In this document: positions 1-6,240 of the stretch, one piece after another
Numbering within the stretch: the first letter of the stretch is position 1
Layout: each line of letters starts with the position of its first letter
Source: an uncultured Bacteroidales bacterium
GTDB taxonomy: Bacteria > Bacteroidota > Bacteroidia > Bacteroidales > P3
NCBI GenBank assembly: GCA_937884485.1
Contig: CALGCG010000141.1
Location: forward strand, 1-18,404
Length of the DNA stretch: 18,404 nucleotides
Direction: 5' to 3'
Translations under genes and position numbers: made by a program
The notes under the pieces: model-generated
What the model was told of the DNA's origin: nothing
The model's input: only the letters and a program-made list of their open reading frames with translations
Database searches by the model: none

Positions 1-76
1 CTTATATAGTTCTTATATACTGTATATAGGAACTATATAAGAACTATATAAGAACTATATAAGAACGATATAAGAA
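1..76. repeat. AT-rich 11-bp tandem repeat at left end
   Basis: Repeated units of the form GAACTATATAA follow each other with an 11-bp period, about four in the forward sense after position 29; one unit carries GAACGATATAA. A G/C-rich block with GGCCGAAG and CGAATTGGGG follows to about 110. The same combination occurs in inverted orientation at 18302-18404. In both places it lies upstream of a gene's promoter (gyrB here, kdd there), so it looks like a dispersed intergenic repeat. Its function is unknown. Confidence 0.8.
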
Positions 77-164
77 CGGCCGAAGAGGGGGCGAATTGGG
101 GCCCTCGCGGGGGCCTATGGGGTGGCGGGAGGATGGTTTATTTGTTGTTGATAAGTGGTGCGGA

Positions 165-200
165 TTTTTTTCCCCATGTCAAAAAAAATTCGTATTTTTG
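165..200 (+). promoter_or_regulatory. gyrB promoter, Bacteroidetes type
   Basis: TATTTTTG at 193-200 matches the Bacteroidetes -7 consensus TAnnTTTG, with a T-run near 165-171 where the -33 box is expected. Transcription would start near 207, so the long reading frame's first codon at 133 would lie upstream of the transcript. This supports the ATG at 235 as the gyrB start, with a leader of about 28 nt. Confidence 0.6.
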
Positions 201-234
201 CATTTTAAAATCAGAAAATAAGAACATACTATAT

Positions 235-2199
235 ATGAGCGAAAATCAAAGAACTGACTACAGTGCGAGCAACATTACAGTGCTCGAAGGACTTGAGGCG
301 GTGCGTGTCAGACCCGCCATGTACATCGGCGATGTGAACGAGCGCGGCCTGCACCACCTGGTCTATGAGGTGGTGGACAACTCGATAGACGAGGCACTGG
401 CGGGCTACTGCACCCGCATCGACGTGCAAATCAACCCCGACAACTCGATCACCGTGGAGGACAACGGCCGCGGCATTCCCGTGGACATGCACGAGAAGGA
501 GCACCGCTCGGCCCTGGAGGTTGTGATGACGGTGCTGCATGCCGGCGGCAAGTTCAACAAGAACTCCTACAAGGTCTCCGGCGGTCTGCACGGCGTGGGC
601 GTGAGCTGCGTCAATGCCCTCTCGGACCACATGACTGTCAACGTCTTCCGCGACGGCAAGGTGTACCAGCAGGAATACTCCAAAGGCAAGCCCCTCTACG
701 CCGTGAAGGAAATCGGCACCACCGAAAAGCGCGGCACCAAGGTGACCTTCCACCCCGACGACACCATCTTCACCGTCACCGAATACAAATACGACACCCT
801 GCTGGACCGCATGCGCGAGCTGGCCTACCTCAACAAGGGTATCGAAATCAACATCTGCGACTGGCGCCTGCCGCAGGATGCCACCATCCAGGACGCCGCC
901 ACGCTGGAGAAGCCTGTGCGCGAGGACCATTTCTTCAGCGAGCGCGGCCTGCGCGACTTCATCGACTACCTCGACGAGAACCGCGAGAAGCTGATGCCCG
1001 AGGCCATCTACATCGAGGGCGAGCGCAAAGGCATCCCCATCGAGATCGCCATGCAGTACAACACCGGCTACAGCGAGAACCTGCACTCCTACGTCAACAA
1101 CATCAACACCCACGAGGGCGGCACCCACCTGGCGGGTTTCCGCAGCGGCCTCACCCGCACGCTGAAGGCCTACGCCGACCGCAGCGGCCTGTTGCAGAAG
1201 GCCAAGGTGGAGATCACCGGCGACGACTTCCGCGAGGGCCTCACGGCCATCATCAGCGTCAAGGTGCAGGAGCCCCAGTTCGAAGGCCAGACCAAGACCA
1301 AGCTGGGCAACACCGAGGTGCGCGGCGCCGTGGACGAGGCCGTGAGCGAGATGCTGGAGAACTACCTCGAGGAGCATCCCAACGAGGCGCACACCATCGT
1401 GGACAAGGTCATCCTTGCCGCCCGTGCGCGCCAGGCCGCCCGCAAGGCCCGCGAGATGGTGCAGCGCAGCAACGTCTTCAGTAGCGCCGGCATGCCGGGC
1501 AAACTGGCCGACTGCCAGAGCAACGACCCCGCGGAGTGCGAGATCTTCTTCGTCGAGGGTGACTCGGCAGGCGGCAGCGCCAAGCAGGGCCGCGACCGCC
1601 GCTTCCAGGCCATCCTGCCGCTGCGCGGCAAGATTCTGAACGTCGAAAAGGTGATGCGCCACCGCGCCTTCGAGAGCGAGGCCATCCGCGACATCTATAC
1701 CGCCCTGGGCGTCACCGTGGGCACCCCCGAGGACCCGCAGGCCCTCAACCTCAGCAAGCTGCGCTACCACAAGGTCATCATCATGACCGATGCCGATGTC
1801 GACGGCGCCCACATCGACACGCTGATGCTGACCTTCTTCTTCCGCTACATGCCGGAGCTGATCGAGAACGGCTACGTCTACCTGGCCACTCCCCCACTCT
1901 ACCTCGTCAAGAAAGGCAACAAGCAGGTCTACTGCTGGACCGAGGACGACCGCGAGCGCGCCCTTCTGGAGTTCGGCGACAAGGGCATCCACGTGCAGCG
2001 CTACAAAGGTCTGGGCGAAATGAACAGCGACCAGCTGCGCGACACCACCATGGACCCCGAAGGCCGCCAGCTACGCCAGGTGACCATCGAGAACGCCGCT
2101 TCGGCGGACCGCATTTTCTCGCTCCTGATGGGCGACGATGTGCCGCCCCGCCGCGCCTTCATCGAGGCCAACGCCACCTATGCCAATATCGATGCATAA
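235..2199 (+). CDS. gyrB: DNA gyrase subunit B
   Basis: This is the ATPase subunit of the type IIA topoisomerase that introduces negative supercoils with GyrA. The 654-aa product has the usual length for Bacteroidetes GyrB. The GHKL ATPase motifs are present: EVVDNSIDEA (45-54), DNGRGIP (76-82) and GGLHGVG (116-122). The TOPRIM part shows EGDSAGG (about 441-447) and TDADVDGAHI (around 519-527). The QRYKGLGEMN motif (588-597) and the C-terminal end typical of GyrB are also present. The frame is open from 133, but the ATG at 235 is preferred: a -7 promoter element lies at 193-200 and the protein then begins with the family's usual QRTDYSASNITVLEGLEAVR region. ParE is the alternative, but the sequence reads as GyrB. 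No truncation is seen. pepE follows after 20 bp on the same strand and may be co-transcribed. Confidence 0.97.
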   Translation: MSENQRTDYSASNITVLEGLEAVRVRPAMYIGDVNERGLHHLVYEVVDNSIDEALAGYCTRIDVQINPDNSITVEDNGRGIPVDMHEKEHRSALEVVMTVLHAGGKFNKNSYKVSGGLHGVGVSCVNALSDHMTVNVFRDGKVYQQEYSKGKPLYAVKEIGTTEKRGTKVTFHPDDTIFTVTEYKYDTLLDRMRELAYLNKGIEINICDWRLPQDATIQDAATLEKPVREDHFFSERGLRDFIDYLDENREKLMPEAIYIEGERKGIPIEIAMQYNTGYSENLHSYVNNINTHEGGTHLAGFRSGLTRTLKAYADRSGLLQKAKVEITGDDFREGLTAIISVKVQEPQFEGQTKTKLGNTEVRGAVDEAVSEMLENYLEEHPNEAHTIVDKVILAARARQAARKAREMVQRSNVFSSAGMPGKLADCQSNDPAECEIFFVEGDSAGGSAKQGRDRRFQAILPLRGKILNVEKVMRHRAFESEAIRDIYTALGVTVGTPEDPQALNLSKLRYHKVIIMTDADVDGAHIDTLMLTFFFRYMPELIENGYVYLATPPLYLVKKGNKQVYCWTEDDRERALLEFGDKGIHVQRYKGLGEMNSDQLRDTTMDPEGRQLRQVTIENAASADRIFSLLMGDDVPPRRAFIEANATYANIDA

Positions 2200-2219
2200 A
2201 ATTTGAAAATTGTAATTAT

Positions 2220-2969
2220 ATGGATAAAAGAAACCTTCTGCTTATCAGCAACAGCACCATGCGCGGCGAGGCCTACCTCGGCTGGTGCAAGGATATGATT
2301 GCCGACTTCTGCCGTCGGCACAATGTGAAGAAAGTGCTCTTCGTGCCCTATGCCGGCGTGAGCCTGGCCCCCAACGGACTGACCAAGAGCTACGACGCCT
2401 ACGAGGCCAAGGTGGCCGCGGTGTACAAAGAGTTCGGCGTCAAGCTGACCTCGGTGCACCACAAGGCGCTGCCCGTCAACGCGGTGTACGACACCGACTG
2501 TGTGGCCGTGGGCGGCGGCAACACCTTCCACCTGGTGCGCGAGCTGCAGCGCACGGGCCTGATGCAGGCCATCCGCCAGCGCTCCTTCGACGGTATGCCC
2601 TATATGGGCTGGAGCGCCGGCAGCAATGTGGCAGGCCCCACCCTATGCACCACCAACGACATGCCCATCGTGATGCCCGCCTCGTTCGACTGCATGGGTC
2701 TGGTGCCGTTCCAGATCAACCCCCACTACACCGACTTCTTCGACCCGAAGCACGGCGGCGAGACCCGCGACGACCGCCTGAAGGAGTACATCATGGTGAA
2801 CCCCAAGGCCACCGTTGCCGCCATCCGCGAGGCCACGGCCCTGCTGCTCGAGGGCGGCAAACTGAGCCTCATCGGCAAGCCCAACAAGATGAAAGTCTTC
2901 AAGACCAAGATGGAGAACACCAAGGAGTACGGCCTGAAGGACGACCTGGGCTTCCTGCTGAAAGCGTAA
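2220..2969 (+). CDS. pepE: Dipeptidase E (alpha-aspartyl dipeptidase), peptidase family S51
   Basis: This is a cytoplasmic serine peptidase that hydrolyses dipeptides with N-terminal aspartate. The product is 249 aa, close to the family's usual length of about 230. The VGGGNTFHL motif (97-105) and the nucleophile elbow GWSAGSN (130-136, Ser132) are clear. Asp147 and His169 (in NPHY) lie 15 and 37 residues after the serine. That is the same spacing as Ser120, Asp135 and His157 reported for Salmonella PepE, so the triad looks intact. The ATG at 2220 is 20 bp downstream of the gyrB stop and no separate promoter element is evident, so read-through from gyrB is plausible. It is the last high-GC core gene before the accessory island. 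Confidence 0.93.
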   Translation: MDKRNLLLISNSTMRGEAYLGWCKDMIADFCRRHNVKKVLFVPYAGVSLAPNGLTKSYDAYEAKVAAVYKEFGVKLTSVHHKALPVNAVYDTDCVAVGGGNTFHLVRELQRTGLMQAIRQRSFDGMPYMGWSAGSNVAGPTLCTTNDMPIVMPASFDCMGLVPFQINPHYTDFFDPKHGGETRDDRLKEYIMVNPKATVAAIREATALLLEGGKLSLIGKPNKMKVFKTKMENTKEYGLKDDLGFLLKA

Positions 2970-3024
2970 ATGGCACACAATAAAACACGACTTATTGCGT
3001 TAATGCAACAAAACCACATAGATT

Positions 3025-3297
3025 ATGTGCACACTGACCATAAATGTTGACCAGGCTGCATTCCGTGAATACGACCCTTCGCTTTCCACCACCGAAGCCC
3101 TCCAGAAGTGGTTTCAGCGTTTGGCGGACGTGGTGACCGAGGAAATCAAAAAGGATGCCAAAGTTCAGCCATGCAGTTACTCCTACGAGGAAGCCCGGCG
3201 ACTTATTACCGACAGACTTGACCGTCTTGATGCAGGCACTGCCAAGACAATAAGTTATGATGAGGTAAAACGTCAAATGAGAGCACGGTTTGCATGA
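3025..3297 (+). CDS. Probable antitoxin of a RelE/ParE-type module
   Basis: The 90-aa product is not a family I can name with certainty. The assignment rests mainly on context: its stop codon overlaps the next gene's start as ATGA (3294-3297), and that gene encodes a RelE/ParE-like toxin. Antitoxin-first order with translational coupling is standard for such pairs. The N-terminal ~40 residues could form the DNA-binding/dimerisation part. The basic, helical C-terminal half (SYEEARRLITDRLDRLD, then DEVKRQMRARF) would be the toxin-binding part. The ATG at 3025 is used; an ATG at 3003 is out of frame. The pair opens a region with lower GC than the gyrB-pepE block, consistent with acquisition by transfer. 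Confidence 0.65.
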   Translation: MCTLTINVDQAAFREYDPSLSTTEALQKWFQRLADVVTEEIKKDAKVQPCSYSYEEARRLITDRLDRLDAGTAKTISYDEVKRQMRARFA

Positions 3298-3611
3298 AGA
3301 CTATCAGTTGGCTGAACGAAGCATGGGACGAATTGCAAGAAATCAGGGATTATGTCCTAACTGAACATGGCTCTCGCTCTGCCGAACGAGTACAGGAAGA
3401 TATTTTCGCAAGAATCGATCCTCTTGAATCCATGCCAGAACTTGGCACCTTGGATACCGAGCTTCACTACCACGGCAAGCCAGTCCGCATCCTGCACTCA
3501 AAGCACACACGCATAATCTACGCTGTACACGAAACAGAGGTTGTAATAATCATGCTATGGAACAATCTTCGCGATGACAGCATGTTGAAAACAATAATAT
3601 CGCAAAGATAA
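3294..3611 (+). CDS. RelE/ParE-family toxin
   Basis: The 105-aa product has the size and pattern of the ParE/RelE fold. An N-terminal strand and helix (WLNEAWDELQEIRDYVLTE) carry the usual tryptophan and the spaced A..EL..I..Y residues. A second helix follows (SAERVQEDIFARIDPL), then a P-E-L-G turn (near residues 48-52). The C-terminal strands include PVRILHSKHTRIIYAV and VVIIMLWNNLRDD. Members either poison gyrase (ParE) or cleave mRNA (RelE), and the sequence alone does not say which. Spacing to the upstream antitoxin is a 4-nt ATGA overlap. The gene ends just before the terminator hairpin at 3641-3683. No truncation is seen. Confidence 0.8.
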   Translation: MKTISWLNEAWDELQEIRDYVLTEHGSRSAERVQEDIFARIDPLESMPELGTLDTELHYHGKPVRILHSKHTRIIYAVHETEVVIIMLWNNLRDDSMLKTIISQR

Positions 3612-3632
3612 CCGTTCGCTGCGCAACTTCAC

Positions 3633-3683
3633 AAAAACCACATCCCGCACCGTTGCAACATGATTCTGCAATGGTGCGGGATG
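3633..3683 (-). terminator. Terminator of the recombinase/TRD operon
   Basis: An 11-bp perfect stem (3641-3651 with 3673-3683, arms CATCCCGCACC / GGTGCGGGATG) extends by six more pairs, one of them G-U, around a 9-nt loop. On the minus strand it is followed by TGGTTTTTG, a T-tract as expected for a rho-independent terminator. It lies 7 bp outside the invertible segment, so it would end the operon transcript in both orientations. It may also stop the toxin transcript on +, though the T-tract is weaker on that side. Confidence 0.75.
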
Positions 3684-3690
3684 TATTTAA

Positions 3691-3714
3691 TTGGAGGATT
3701 TTAATAAGCCAAAA
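3691..3714 (+). repeat. Inverted repeat, outer arm of invertible segment
   Basis: This 24-bp sequence begins TTGGAGGATT and ends GCCAAAA. It occurs with no mismatch as its reverse complement at 4546-4569. Its first 22 bp form an imperfect dyad (TTGG...CCAA ends) around a central TT, the layout of small serine-invertase crossover sites. A stop codon (TAA, 3688-3690) lies in frame just before it, so homology to the coding sequence begins at the repeat. Confidence 0.9.
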
Positions 3715-4113
3715 ATTGTCTGGGGTGAAATTTCTGACAGAAGTAAATTTGCATATGAACATGGAGGAAAATATATTCCCGAAGCAACGACGTTTTTGAT
3801 GGTAGGTAATCATCTGCCTTATCTTTTTTGTGTATTAAATTCCCCTTTATCTGAATGGTTCTTTTCTAAAGTTGGCACTACAACGGGTGTTGGCACTGTC
3901 AGATGGAAGAAATACACAATACAACAGCTTTTATTACCTAACATTACAGACAAGCAGCGAATTACATTCGACAACTTTGTTGAACAGTATATAAAAGGGA
4001 TATTGACAAAGACTGACTTCGCAAAAGAAGTAAATACGGAAATTTATAAATCCGTAGGTCTTACCAATATGGAAATTGATTATGTCGAGAATTTCTATCC
4101 ACCATTAACATAA
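3691..4113 (+). CDS. Silent alternative C-terminal half of a type IIG-like target-recognition protein
   Basis: This 140-codon frame opens at a TTG inside the inverted repeat and has no start signal of its own; TAA precedes it in frame. It reads as the second half of a TaqI-like C-terminal specificity domain (type IIG restriction-modification family). It starts EDFNKPKIVWGEISD and continues through EATTFLMVGNHLPYLFCVLNS and the VRWKKYTIQQLLLPNI segment typical of such domains. It runs convergent to the gene at 4141-5046, with 27 bp between the stops. The two share the EDFNKPK(I/V)V start and then diverge. On inversion of 3691-4569 it would join codon 159 of that gene in frame. As it stands it should not be translated. 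Confidence 0.75.
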   Translation: MEDFNKPKIVWGEISDRSKFAYEHGGKYIPEATTFLMVGNHLPYLFCVLNSPLSEWFFSKVGTTTGVGTVRWKKYTIQQLLLPNITDKQRITFDNFVEQYIKGILTKTDFAKEVNTEIYKSVGLTNMEIDYVENFYPPLT

Positions 4114-4140
4114 GAGATTTGCTGGTTGTTGTTCATATAA

Positions 4141-5046
4141 CTACCTGCTAGTAAGCAGTTTGATCTCTTGTTCTGACAATTTGTATATTTGGAACGCCAA
4201 TTCATCAATTCGGTTTTCTGATGCAATGGATTTGTTTACTAATACATCTTGTACAAGACGTGTCATTTCCTTTTTTTGTTCTCTTGTTGGACGTGCTATA
4301 GGGAACTTCATAACATATTGAGACAACATTCTGAATTGTCTTTCTTGCAATTGGGTAACGTATAGTTTTACCAAAAACTTACCTACCCTTGAATTAAGGA
4401 TGCCGAGTACATATCTTGGATCTAAAGTTTCGCTGCTCATTATGTATGCTGTGTTTAGAACAACACATCTTTTATCGTCATATGAATAACATGGGAATGG
4501 GTAGCCTTCTTCTGGGTTATCTGTTTGAATCTCCATATATACAACTTTTGGCTTATTAAAATCCTCCAAATAAGCGCAGTTACGAAGGTTGTATGGAGTG
4601 TCTCCTTTATCAGCTCTTGTAGCAATTCTATCCCAATACTGGTCTAAATGAGCCTTTATAGCTGGATAATCTTCAATTTTGATTCGAGGTATGCGTCCAC
4701 GAACACCATTGTGGGTATTAATAAGGTACAATCCATTGTCCACATAACCGTACCTTTTTATATCCCTGCCGCGCAAAATAGGTCGAATTAACTCGGCCGT
4801 TCTTTGACGTTCATCTTCAGTTTTGCAGTTAGCAAGTATTTCATTGCGCTTTTCGGTTGATATAATAAAGGCATCATTGAAGCCAGTCTTTATACCATAG
4901 TTAATCTGTATGTCCCAATCATTCAACGGTGTTCCAACGGCTTCAATCTTACGCTTAATGCTCTGTTCGATGGGCGACAAGATAACCCAACTGTCAGAAG
5001 AATTAAAATCGCAGATGCTGTTCTGCTGCTGAACGAAATCGCTCAT
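4141..5046 (-). CDS. Orphan type IIG-like target-recognition (TaqI-like C-terminal specificity) protein, phase-variable
   Basis: The 301-aa product matches only the C-terminal specificity region of Eco57I/TaqI-like type IIG restriction-modification enzymes. Characteristic stretches are WVILSPIEQSIKRKIEAVGT (20-39), INYGIKTGFNDAFII (48-62), IRPILRGRDIKRYGY (87-101) and PYNLRNCAYLEDFNKPK (151-167). The methyltransferase (NPPY) and nuclease domains that would precede it are absent. Its ATG overlaps the recombinase stop (TAATG), so it is translated by coupling. Residues 1-159 are constant. From codon 160 on, the gene lies in the invertible segment, and inversion would give a 299-aa version. It may be a separate DNA-recognition subunit, or a truncated or donor copy for a full-length enzyme elsewhere. 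GC is lower than in the core genes. Confidence 0.8.
   Translation of the reverse strand: MSDFVQQQNSICDFNSSDSWVILSPIEQSIKRKIEAVGTPLNDWDIQINYGIKTGFNDAFIISTEKRNEILANCKTEDERQRTAELIRPILRGRDIKRYGYVDNGLYLINTHNGVRGRIPRIKIEDYPAIKAHLDQYWDRIATRADKGDTPYNLRNCAYLEDFNKPKVVYMEIQTDNPEEGYPFPCYSYDDKRCVVLNTAYIMSSETLDPRYVLGILNSRVGKFLVKLYVTQLQERQFRMLSQYVMKFPIARPTREQKKEMTRLVQDVLVNKSIASENRIDELAFQIYKLSEQEIKLLTSR
4546..4569 (-). repeat. Inverted repeat, inner arm of invertible segment
   Basis: This is the reverse complement of 3691-3714, identical over all 24 bp; the next position differs and four more bases then match (TTGT). It encodes LEDFNKPK, starting at codon 160 of the specificity gene, so recombination here keeps the reading frame. 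Confidence 0.9.
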
Positions 5047-5657
5047 TAGTTCTCTGCCAATCCTTTCAAGGCTATAAACCTATCAAGCGTATTCCTGTCA
5101 CACCTACATATTTTCGCTATCTTCCGCTTGGAAGTGCCGTTCCTCAGAAGTTCCTTGATGAGGACTTCCTTGCCTGACAACTTGTATTTATCAGGGCTGC
5201 TTTTCTTTCCTTTAGGACGACCAAGAACAACTCCTTCTGCCTTCTTCCTCGCCAAAGCCTCTTTGGTGCGCTGGCTGATGAGGTTGCGCTCTATTTCAGC
5301 AGAAAGCCCGAAAGCAAAGGCTAGGACTTTGCTCTGAATATCATCACCAAGGCGGTAGTTGTCCTTGATAGTCCAGACACGGCATTCTTTGGTCATACAG
5401 ATATTCAGTATCTCCATAATCATGAAGAGATTTCTGCCCAGACGTGACAACTCACTACAGATGATGATGTCATCCTTGTGGATTTTTTTCAGAAGATTAC
5501 CCAGCTGCCGCTTGGTGTAGTTCTTCGTGCCGCTGATAGTCTCCTCTATCCAGTCGTTAATGACTAAGTTCTGCTTCTCGCAGAACTTGTTAATCTCGAA
5601 GCGTTGGTTCTCCACCGTCTGCTTGTCACTGCTTACTCTAATGTAACCGTAAACCAT
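5046..5657 (-). CDS. Small serine recombinase / DNA invertase (Pin/Hin family)
   Basis: The 203-aa product has the usual length of DNA invertases and resolvases. The N-terminal catalytic domain begins MVYGYIRVSSDKQTVENQ. Ser9 is in the place of Gin Ser9, and Arg7 belongs to the active site. ELSRLGRNLF (about 89-98) carries the conserved arginines, and SAEIERNLISQRTKEAL precedes the long helix E. VVLGRPKGKK leads into a C-terminal helix-turn-helix (about 162-198, with SKRKIAKICRCDRNTLDRF). The gene overlaps the start of the specificity gene (TAATG) and lies 477 bp from the nearer inverted repeat. It is therefore the likely enzyme that flips the segment, although its target is inferred from position. 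I see no clear TAnnTTTG promoter directly upstream. Confidence 0.92.
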   Translation of the reverse strand: MVYGYIRVSSDKQTVENQRFEINKFCEKQNLVINDWIEETISGTKNYTKRQLGNLLKKIHKDDIIICSELSRLGRNLFMIMEILNICMTKECRVWTIKDNYRLGDDIQSKVLAFAFGLSAEIERNLISQRTKEALARKKAEGVVLGRPKGKKSSPDKYKLSGKEVLIKELLRNGTSKRKIAKICRCDRNTLDRFIALKGLAEN

Positions 5658-5771
5658 AATTTCATTGTTTAAAATTGATGATACAAACTGCGTTTTATTT
5701 CGGAATATTCTTTTTTTACAAAATCTTCGTTATTTTTATAAATTATTCTTTATTATTCCAAGATTTTGTTG

Positions 5772-5932
5772 TATCTTTGCACCATCATTTTAATACATCT
5801 TCGCTAATGGAAATAAAAACTGAGAGACAAGGGGCAAGAAAGGACAAAAACAAAGGACATGGTGACAGGCACCTGTCCCACACCAATAGTAAGGGAATAT
5901 CAGGTGACACATTTTCGGTTTTTAGATACTAT
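5772..5932 (+). other. Promoter plus 42-codon open frame, possible gene remnant
   Basis: TATCTTTG at 5772-5779 fits the -7 consensus. An ATG at 5807 opens 42 codons, a very basic N-terminal sequence (MEIKTERQGARKDKNKGHGD) with no family I recognise. The frame crosses the short hairpin near 5862-5875. It could be a truncated gene or no gene at all. Confidence 0.25.
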
Positions 5933-6067
5933 TAGAAATTCCCCCACCCCGCCACCAGAATATGTAAGAAATGAGGAACAAGTATAATAAATGTGTTAAT
6001 GTGTAAATCTTGAACAATTGATTGCTTAAACCGAGGTCGGCGACCATGTGGAGCCAACGTGTAACAA

Positions 6068-6125
6068 AAATAAAACCCATATCTTTGCACCTTAAACACG
6101 CCCTGTCTAGAGATGTGTGGTGCAA
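6068..6125 (+). promoter_or_regulatory. Island-type promoter with leader stem
   Basis: The TATCTTTGCACC core (6080-6091) and the 12 bases before it match the promoters at 7262-7285 and 8856-8879 over 24 bp, with one or two differences. Immediately downstream, TTGCACC (6085-6091) can pair with GGTGCAA (6119-6125) and ACAC (6096-6099) with GTGT (6115-6118). This would give a 5' leader stem, although part of it overlaps the -7 element itself. Confidence 0.5.
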
Positions 6126-6156
6126 TAATGAAAACGAATAAAGATATTATATAAAT

Positions 6157-6222
6157 ATGACTAAAAGGCAAGCAATACAATTGTTTGAAGAAAAGAAGAC
6201 ACGAAAGCGTTACAATTTGTAA
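6157..6222 (+). pseudogene. N-terminal stub, possibly of a BRO/antirepressor-like gene
   Basis: ATG at 6157 opens 21 codons, MTKRQAIQLFEEKKTRKRYN plus one residue, then TAA. The IQLFEEKKxR pattern resembles the first residues of BRO-N domain (phage antirepressor-like) proteins of Bacteroidetes, which normally continue into a W..E.WYFSVVDV strand that is missing here. It lies downstream of the promoter at 6068-6091. It is probably the stub of a deleted gene. The match is short, so the family call is tentative. Confidence 0.3.
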
Positions 6223-6240
6223 CACTTTCAAACTACATAC

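Larger units (their letters stand above)
3691..4569. mobile_element. Invertible DNA segment (879 bp) switching the specificity protein's C-terminus
   Basis: Perfect 24-bp inverted repeats bound a segment that holds two convergent, alternative 3' coding ends. The repeat lies at the same codon in both (LEDFNKPK; codon 160 of the expressed gene). A serine recombinase gene begins the same operon on the minus strand. Inversion would replace the last 142 codons with 140 others. This is the organisation of phase-variable specificity genes, inferred here from sequence; the switching itself has not been observed. Confidence 0.85.
5658..6240. other. Gene-poor 583-bp stretch with promoter relics and small palindromes
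   Basis: No convincing full gene is present. The stretch holds TATCTTTG at 5772-5779 ahead of a 42-codon frame (ATG 5807). It holds a GACAGG/CCTGTC hairpin near 5862-5875 and an 8-mer repeat AATGTGTT/AATGTGTA near 5987-6002. A promoter lies at 6068-6091, followed by a leader stem and a 21-codon frame (6157-6222). There is a perfect 15-nt palindrome, GTTACAATTTGTAAC, at 6209-6223. It looks like the debris of lost island genes. Confidence 0.55.

Noticed and set aside
229..1992. A 587-codon open frame on the minus strand opposite gyrB
   Set aside because: It is the complement of a certain gene with high GC at third positions; the product is low-complexity V/A/L/H/D-rich sequence with no family features.
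3691..4113. Independent gene in the silent cassette
   Set aside because: It has only a TTG inside the inverted repeat, an in-frame stop just before it and no promoter; it is better read as an alternative 3' end.
5932..6231. 99-codon frame on the minus strand in the gene-poor stretch
   Set aside because: It reads through the reverse complement of a promoter and repeats, has no recognisable domain and overlaps the opposite stub.
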